A stretch of 64,000 bases of DNA from Piscibacillus halophilus (GTDB taxonomy: Bacteria; Bacillota; Bacilli; Bacillales; Alkalibacillaceae), in the NCBI RefSeq assembly GCF_900110685.1, contig NZ_FOES01000007.1:25913-89912 (forward strand). The letters are read 5' to 3'. The position numbers were made by a program, and so were the translations under genes. The notes beneath the pieces were generated by a model. That model did not search any database and was not told the origin of the DNA. It saw only the letters and a program-made list of their open reading frames with translations. Below are positions 61,726 through 64,000 of this stretch, one piece after another; position 1 is the first letter of the stretch; the number at the start of each line of letters is the position of its first letter.

Positions 61726-61981
61726 GTAAACGGCATAATGATCTTGACCTCCCGCAAATGGGTGCTGGTCTCGATATAATATTGGAACACCTTTCTTCAT
61801 TAACTTATACGTCATGTCATCAACATCTTGAGGAGAGTTAGCGTAAAAAGCTAAGTGATTTAACCCTGTCCGTCGACGATGGTATGGAACATCAAGATAT
61901 GTAGAACCATCCCCAAAAAGCGAGAGATTTCTTAAGATTGGAGACGTACAATTCGATATGATGCAATACCCCTCTGCTCAT
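61721..61981 (-). pseudogene. VOC-family gene, internally deleted and truncated
   Basis: The minus strand from ATG 61981 reads MSRGVLHHIELYVSNLKKSL, then FWGWF, the N-terminus of a VOC (glyoxalase-like) protein. It then jumps with a frame change to GSTYLDVPYHRRRTGLNHLA and DHYAVYF, the C-terminal half of the same fold. About 20-30 residues are deleted between them, and the end is cut at the junction with the dehydratase pseudogene. Its ATG overlaps the stop of the ArsR-SRPBCC gene (TAATG), so it was the second gene of that operon. Confidence 0.82.
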
Positions 61982-62763
61982 TAGGCTCTTACTTTCCCAT
62001 TTTCTACATAATCTTTTAAAAACTCATCTAATAATTCTTGCCATCCTTCATCATGCATTTGATGCCATTCAGGATCGAGAAGTCCGACTGCGTGATGTGA
62101 AAGTTTTAAAATCGTATATTCACCATCTTCTTCAAGTTTATATGAATAAGCACTGTCAACCGCCCCTTTCATACCTAATAATCCATTAAGACGTAATTCT
62201 TGATTTTCTTTAACGTAAGTAACAGTTCCCCATAAAGCCCCGCCGTCTTCATTTGTTTCCATAAATAGACCACCAGGTGTTGCATCAAGCGTCAGTCTCG
62301 TATTCTCACCTTTAAAGGCACTGTACGTCCACCATTTACTTATGTCTGTTGTAAGAGCATTGAACACCTCTTCTCTAGAACCTTTAATCTTAATTTCTTG
62401 TTCGATTTTAAATGAATCGTGTACTAAACCTGTCATTTGACGTCCTCCTTCAATTTGATTTTTAAGAGATAATAGATTCTCACTTTGTAATTCTTCATAC
62501 TGACTAACCCACCTGTTGTGTACGGTTTGAAGTGGTACAACATTCAAATAATTAATTCTTAATCGTCCTTCTTTACGAGATAAAATGAGTTGACTATCTT
62601 CGAGTGTCTTAAGATGTTTCATTACAGCGTAACGACTGATGTCAGGAAAATGTGAGACGAGCTCTCCTGTAGTAGAGGGGTTATTTTTGACATAATCGAG
62701 GATTCGACGTCTAACAGGATGGGCTAATGCTTTAAATACTAATGTTATGTCGTTTTCGTTCAA
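61981..62763 (-). CDS. ArsR-type HTH fused to SRPBCC (AHSA1) domain
   Basis: A 260-residue fusion. Residues 3-75 are an ArsR winged helix (VFKALAHPVRRRILDYVKNNPSTTGELVSHFPDISRYAVMKHLKTLE); residues 115-255 are an AHSA1/SRPBCC lipid-binding-like fold (IKGSREEVFNALTTDISKWW...GWQELLDEFL). No metal-binding cysteines, so it probably senses a hydrophobic ligand through SRPBCC. It is autoregulatory in comparable operons. Its former downstream partner is the broken VOC gene. Confidence 0.87.
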   Translation of the reverse strand: MNENDITLVFKALAHPVRRRILDYVKNNPSTTGELVSHFPDISRYAVMKHLKTLEDSQLILSRKEGRLRINYLNVVPLQTVHNRWVSQYEELQSENLLSLKNQIEGGRQMTGLVHDSFKIEQEIKIKGSREEVFNALTTDISKWWTYSAFKGENTRLTLDATPGGLFMETNEDGGALWGTVTYVKENQELRLNGLLGMKGAVDSAYSYKLEEDGEYTILKLSHHAVGLLDPEWHQMHDEGWQELLDEFLKDYVENGKVRA

Positions 62764-62902
62764 CTCAAAACCCCATTTCTAGTTATTTATGTGACTAAAA
62801 GGTAACATGTTGATGTTAGTCTTGTCAATCTTCTGAAAAATATTGAGATTTATTCAGATTTAATTTATGTTAAATATAATGAGATTTAGAGGAGTGATCG
62901 TG

Positions 62903-62992
62903 ATGAAACAGGTAAGAATTCATTCAGATTATCAAAATATTGGAGGAAGTCATTTTGTTAAGATCGTCAAAGGAGACAAAAGAATTATTTAA
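62903..62992 (+). CDS. 29-residue ORF overlapping methyltransferase start
   Basis: Encodes MKQVRIHSDYQNIGGSHFVK followed by IVKGDKRII and a stop. GAGGAG lies 8 nt before the ATG, better than the signal of most genes here. It overlaps the first 38 bp of the methyltransferase in another frame and contains that gene's ribosome binding site, so its translation could couple to, or control, the methyltransferase. It could alternatively be a remnant of a longer gene. Confidence 0.5.
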   Translation: MKQVRIHSDYQNIGGSHFVKIVKGDKRII

Positions 62993-63581
62993 TCAATGGG
63001 CAACTTCATATGATGAAGATTTAGAACATGCATCGGGTCCATTATACGGTTATCAAGAAAGTTTAAATCTTGCTAAAGAAATTTTTCCGGTTAAAAAAGG
63101 AGCCAAACTACTGGATATAGGGATTGGGACTGGAGCGTTTGCCAATCTGTTAAGACTCAAAGACACAGAAGTTTGGGGAATTGATCTTTCAGAAGCCATG
63201 ATTGAACAATGTCAAGTTAAACATCCTGACTTTCATTTAAAGGTGGGGACATTTATAGACGCAAATGTTGACGAAACATTTGATTATGTTGTATCTAGCT
63301 TTTGTTTTCATGAAGTCAATCCGGAGGAACGAGAAAAAGATCTTCGTGTGACACATCAATTATTAAAGACTCATGGAAAGTTACTCATCTTAGATATCAT
63401 GTTCGCATCTAATAGAGCGGTAGAAGAAGGGCGCCAATCAATCGGAAAGTATTGGGATTCATCAGAAGATTATTCAATCATCGGTGAATTGGATGAAAAA
63501 TTGAGGAAAGTCGGCTTTCAAGGTATTCGATTTATTCAAACAGGCCCGTATCATTGGGGTGTCGTAGCTGAAAAAAGATAA
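62955..63581 (+). CDS. class I SAM-dependent methyltransferase
   Basis: A 208-residue methyltransferase from the TTG at 62955, 8 nt after GGAGG. SAM motif I LLDIGIGTGAFANLL (residues 53-67), motif II VWGIDLSEAMIEQC, motif post-II DYVVSSFCFHEVN. N-terminal LFNQWATSYDED is common to YrrT-like and UbiE-like small-molecule methyltransferases. Substrate unknown. An IS3 element begins 20 bp after the stop and may have cut its terminator. Confidence 0.87.
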   Translation: MLRSSKETKELFNQWATSYDEDLEHASGPLYGYQESLNLAKEIFPVKKGAKLLDIGIGTGAFANLLRLKDTEVWGIDLSEAMIEQCQVKHPDFHLKVGTFIDANVDETFDYVVSSFCFHEVNPEEREKDLRVTHQLLKTHGKLLILDIMFASNRAVEEGRQSIGKYWDSSEDYSIIGELDEKLRKVGFQGIRFIQTGPYHWGVVAEKR

Positions 63582-63601
63582 TAAAAAAGGTCTCAAGTGG
63601 G

Positions 63602-64000
63602 TGAACTGTACCCTCAAAAGTGGACAGTTTTAAAAAACTAGACAGCTAAAAGATGATCTCGATATTGATTCGGGGTCATCTTTTTTAGTGTCCATTGATA
63701 TCTTGATATGTTGTAATTTAACACATATTCATTGATTAATGAATTCAATTCTTCGATGGTATGACAACTCTTTATATCTACTTCATCTTTCAAATGGCCA
63801 AAGAAGGATTCCATCGGTGCGTTGTCCCAACAGTTTCCCTTTCGGGACATGGATTGTGTAAAACCTTGCTCATTAATTTCTTTTTGAAATTCTGGATGTG
63901 TATAATGAAACCCTTGATCAGAATGAAAGTAACTCTCAAGTGGAACTTCAAAGCCATTCTCAAATAAATTCTTTAACGTATTATACACTAAATCCATTTT
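63602..64000 (-). mobile_element. IS3-family element (partial)
   Basis: The element begins with TGAACTGTACCC at 63602, a typical IS3/IS150-group end, and contains the 3' half of the transposase gene. It extends past the window end, so the other terminus and any target duplication cannot be checked. Confidence 0.85.
63638..64000 (-). CDS. IS3-family transposase OrfB, C-terminal part
   Basis: The reading frame is open to the window edge; about 120 residues are visible. It contains the second DDE aspartate in FHSDQGFHYTHPEF and the catalytic glutamate in CWDNAPMESFFGHLKDE, followed by the conserved YNISRYQWTLKKMTPNQYRDHL end. The preceding D and the HTH part lie beyond the edge. Intact as far as visible, so the copy may be active. 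Confidence 0.92.
   Translation of the reverse strand, partial: KMDLVYNTLKNLFENGFEVPLESYFHSDQGFHYTHPEFQKEINEQGFTQSMSRKGNCWDNAPMESFFGHLKDEVDIKSCHTIEELNSLINEYVLNYNISRYQWTLKKMTPNQYRDHLLAV

Noticed and set aside
60886..61841. Two separate genes from the two dehydratase frames
   Set aside because: The second frame continues the same enzyme family exactly where the first leaves off, so it is one frameshifted gene.
1..64000. tRNA or rRNA genes, prophage
   Set aside because: No cloverleaf with CCA-type acceptor, no rRNA conserved blocks and no phage structural or integrase genes were seen; the GGTGCCACC words belong to T-boxes.

Overview
The window is a chromosomal segment of a low-GC Gram-positive bacterium of the Bacillaceae, probably a moderately halophilic or marine genus related to Halobacillus, Piscibacillus or Oceanobacillus. 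The evidence is the AT-rich sequence, strong AGGAGG ribosome binding sites with frequent TTG and GTG starts, T-box leaders, a qoxABCD quinol oxidase, EcsAB, an YclNOPQ-type siderophore operon and an LnrJKLMN-type operon. Secreted proteins are strongly acidic, as in salt-adapted bacilli. The genus is inference. No rRNA, tRNA, prophage or CRISPR locus was seen.

Layout. 1-7 kb: brnQ, three genes for tiny basic proteins of one apparent family (29, 50 and 34 aa), a dense DnaA-box cluster between convergent genes (3578-3829), and a four-gene run (zinc ribbon, HEPN-like/CBS, YciI-like, GarR-like). 7-11 kb: a DUF2935 gene broken by an in-frame stop, a small sigma factor, an FMN reductase and a large permease. 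11-16.4 kb: two-component system plus ABC-2 exporter resembling the linearmycin-resistance operon, with a hairpin between regulator and transporter. 16.5-24.4 kb: htpX, a DPBB/DUF3889 protein, two small Rossmann/P-loop proteins, ecsAB, a DUF456 protein, a CPA1 antiporter and a hydrolase lipoprotein. 24.4-28.7 kb: a 261-bp inverted-repeat element, then a secreted PKD-like protein with a giant FtsX-like permease and a MacB-type ATPase, the best candidate for an undescribed system. 28.8-36.9 kb: 5'-nucleotidase, GAF-PAS-GGDEF cyclase, phosphatase, lipase, NERD protein and a GyrI-like protein. 36.9-41.4 kb: Fur-boxed siderophore uptake operon ending in a MerR regulator. 41.5-46 kb: GntR regulator, tartrate/D-malate dehydrogenase, glycerate kinase, a C45 acyltransferase and a candidate small RNA. 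46-49 kb: small membrane genes, a slippage-frameshifted DUF1801 gene, GNAT and TSUP. 49.2-56.4 kb: complete trpEGDCFBA operon behind two tandem tryptophan T-boxes. 56.5-60.7 kb: qoxABCD. 60.8-64 kb: a decayed patch where a frameshifted, 3'-truncated threonine dehydratase is fused tail-to-tail to a deleted VOC gene, followed by an ArsR-SRPBCC fusion, a methyltransferase with an overlapping small ORF, and an IS3-family element running off the window end.

The most unusual non-coding feature is a set of three intergenic arrays with a 20-21 bp period. Each array has its own 6-8 bp core (TATGCGCG; CGCTCA; TGTCTAG) separated by about 13 bp of AT-rich variable sequence, and each starts at the stop codon of the gene before it. 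One lies inside the trp operon and encodes the tail of TrpC. They share architecture and spacing but not sequence.
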